A DNA stretch of 64,000 nt from the NCBI GenBank assembly GCA_020635135.1, contig JACKAJ010000016.1, positions 186,001 through 250,000 on the forward strand. The letters are read 5' to 3'. The DNA is from Halobacteriovoraceae bacterium (lineage in GTDB: Bacteria; Bdellovibrionota; Bacteriovoracia; Bacteriovoracales; Bacteriovoracaceae). A program made the position numbers and the translations under genes. The stretch's first letter is position 1, and each line of letters starts with the position of its first letter. Positions 63,940 through 64,000 of the stretch are shown here, piece after piece. Below the pieces are notes generated by a model that was not told the DNA's origin, made no database searches, and saw only the letters and a program-made list of their open reading frames with translations.

Positions 63940-64000
63940 TTACTAAATAACTTCTGGTAACTTTTTTTCATGAAGTTAATTGTTGCTTGGGGAAGATCAA

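Overview
The window is a gene-dense, AT-rich chromosomal stretch from a Gram-negative bacterium. The supporting signs are many Sec signal peptides, one lipobox, peptidoglycan-binding proteins, a probable outer-membrane barrel, LplA, GlpX and EttA. The mix suggests a member of the Bdellovibrionota, perhaps near Bacteriovorax/Halobacteriovorax: many secreted peptidases and wall hydrolases, several PilZ proteins plus an HD-GYP protein, the TIGR03545/TIGR03546 pair, and bacterial CUB-like and patatin-like secreted proteins. That placement is inference; no rRNA or other phylogenetic marker was analysed. I saw no tRNA, rRNA, insertion sequence, prophage or CRISPR array.

Layout. 0-8 kb: glpX (cut by the window edge), a PilZ protein, pgsA-serB, and small envelope proteins (M23, rhodanese, peptidoglycan-binding, lipoprotein, M48). 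8-19 kb: TIGR03545/TIGR03546, a HAD phosphatase, a membrane protein, secreted M28 and S8 proteases, nth, a PilZ-like and a DUF4340-like protein, an O-methyltransferase and rpmG. 19-30 kb: mostly minus-strand metabolic and translation genes (lplA, a 467-residue family of unknown function, a DTW-domain tRNA enzyme, pepN, pckA, ettA). 30-36 kb: an ABC-2 (DUF990-type) exporter operon and two membrane proteins. 35.7-38.8 kb: three secreted wall enzymes (M15 peptidase, PGRP-type amidase, GH3 hexosaminidase) and a broken small secreted gene. 38.8-46.3 kb: an M20 peptidase, a DksA-like protein, a GGT without signal peptide, a DUF4442 thioesterase, then a four-gene uracil operon (URC1-URC4-upp-udk). 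46-54 kb: an ATPase/PilZ signalling pair, fxsA, response regulator-HD-GYP, a UbiB kinase and an NSS transporter. 54-64 kb: an RRM protein, dinB, a nucleosidase, a TerB-like protein, a tyrosine phosphatase, a patatin-like protein, MAPEG, bipA and a small secreted protein.

Themes. The uracil operon is the clearest pathway: upp and udk make UMP, which the URC1/URC4 proteins are expected to break down. Its last gene, udk, has no standard start codon and probably starts at AUU behind a strong Shine-Dalgarno sequence. A dispersed repeat of up to about 146 bp occurs three times, each time just behind the stop codon of a minus-strand gene. Its two ends are complementary and two base pairs covary between copies, so it probably acts as a folded 3'-UTR or terminator element. 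I consider this the least explained structure in the window.
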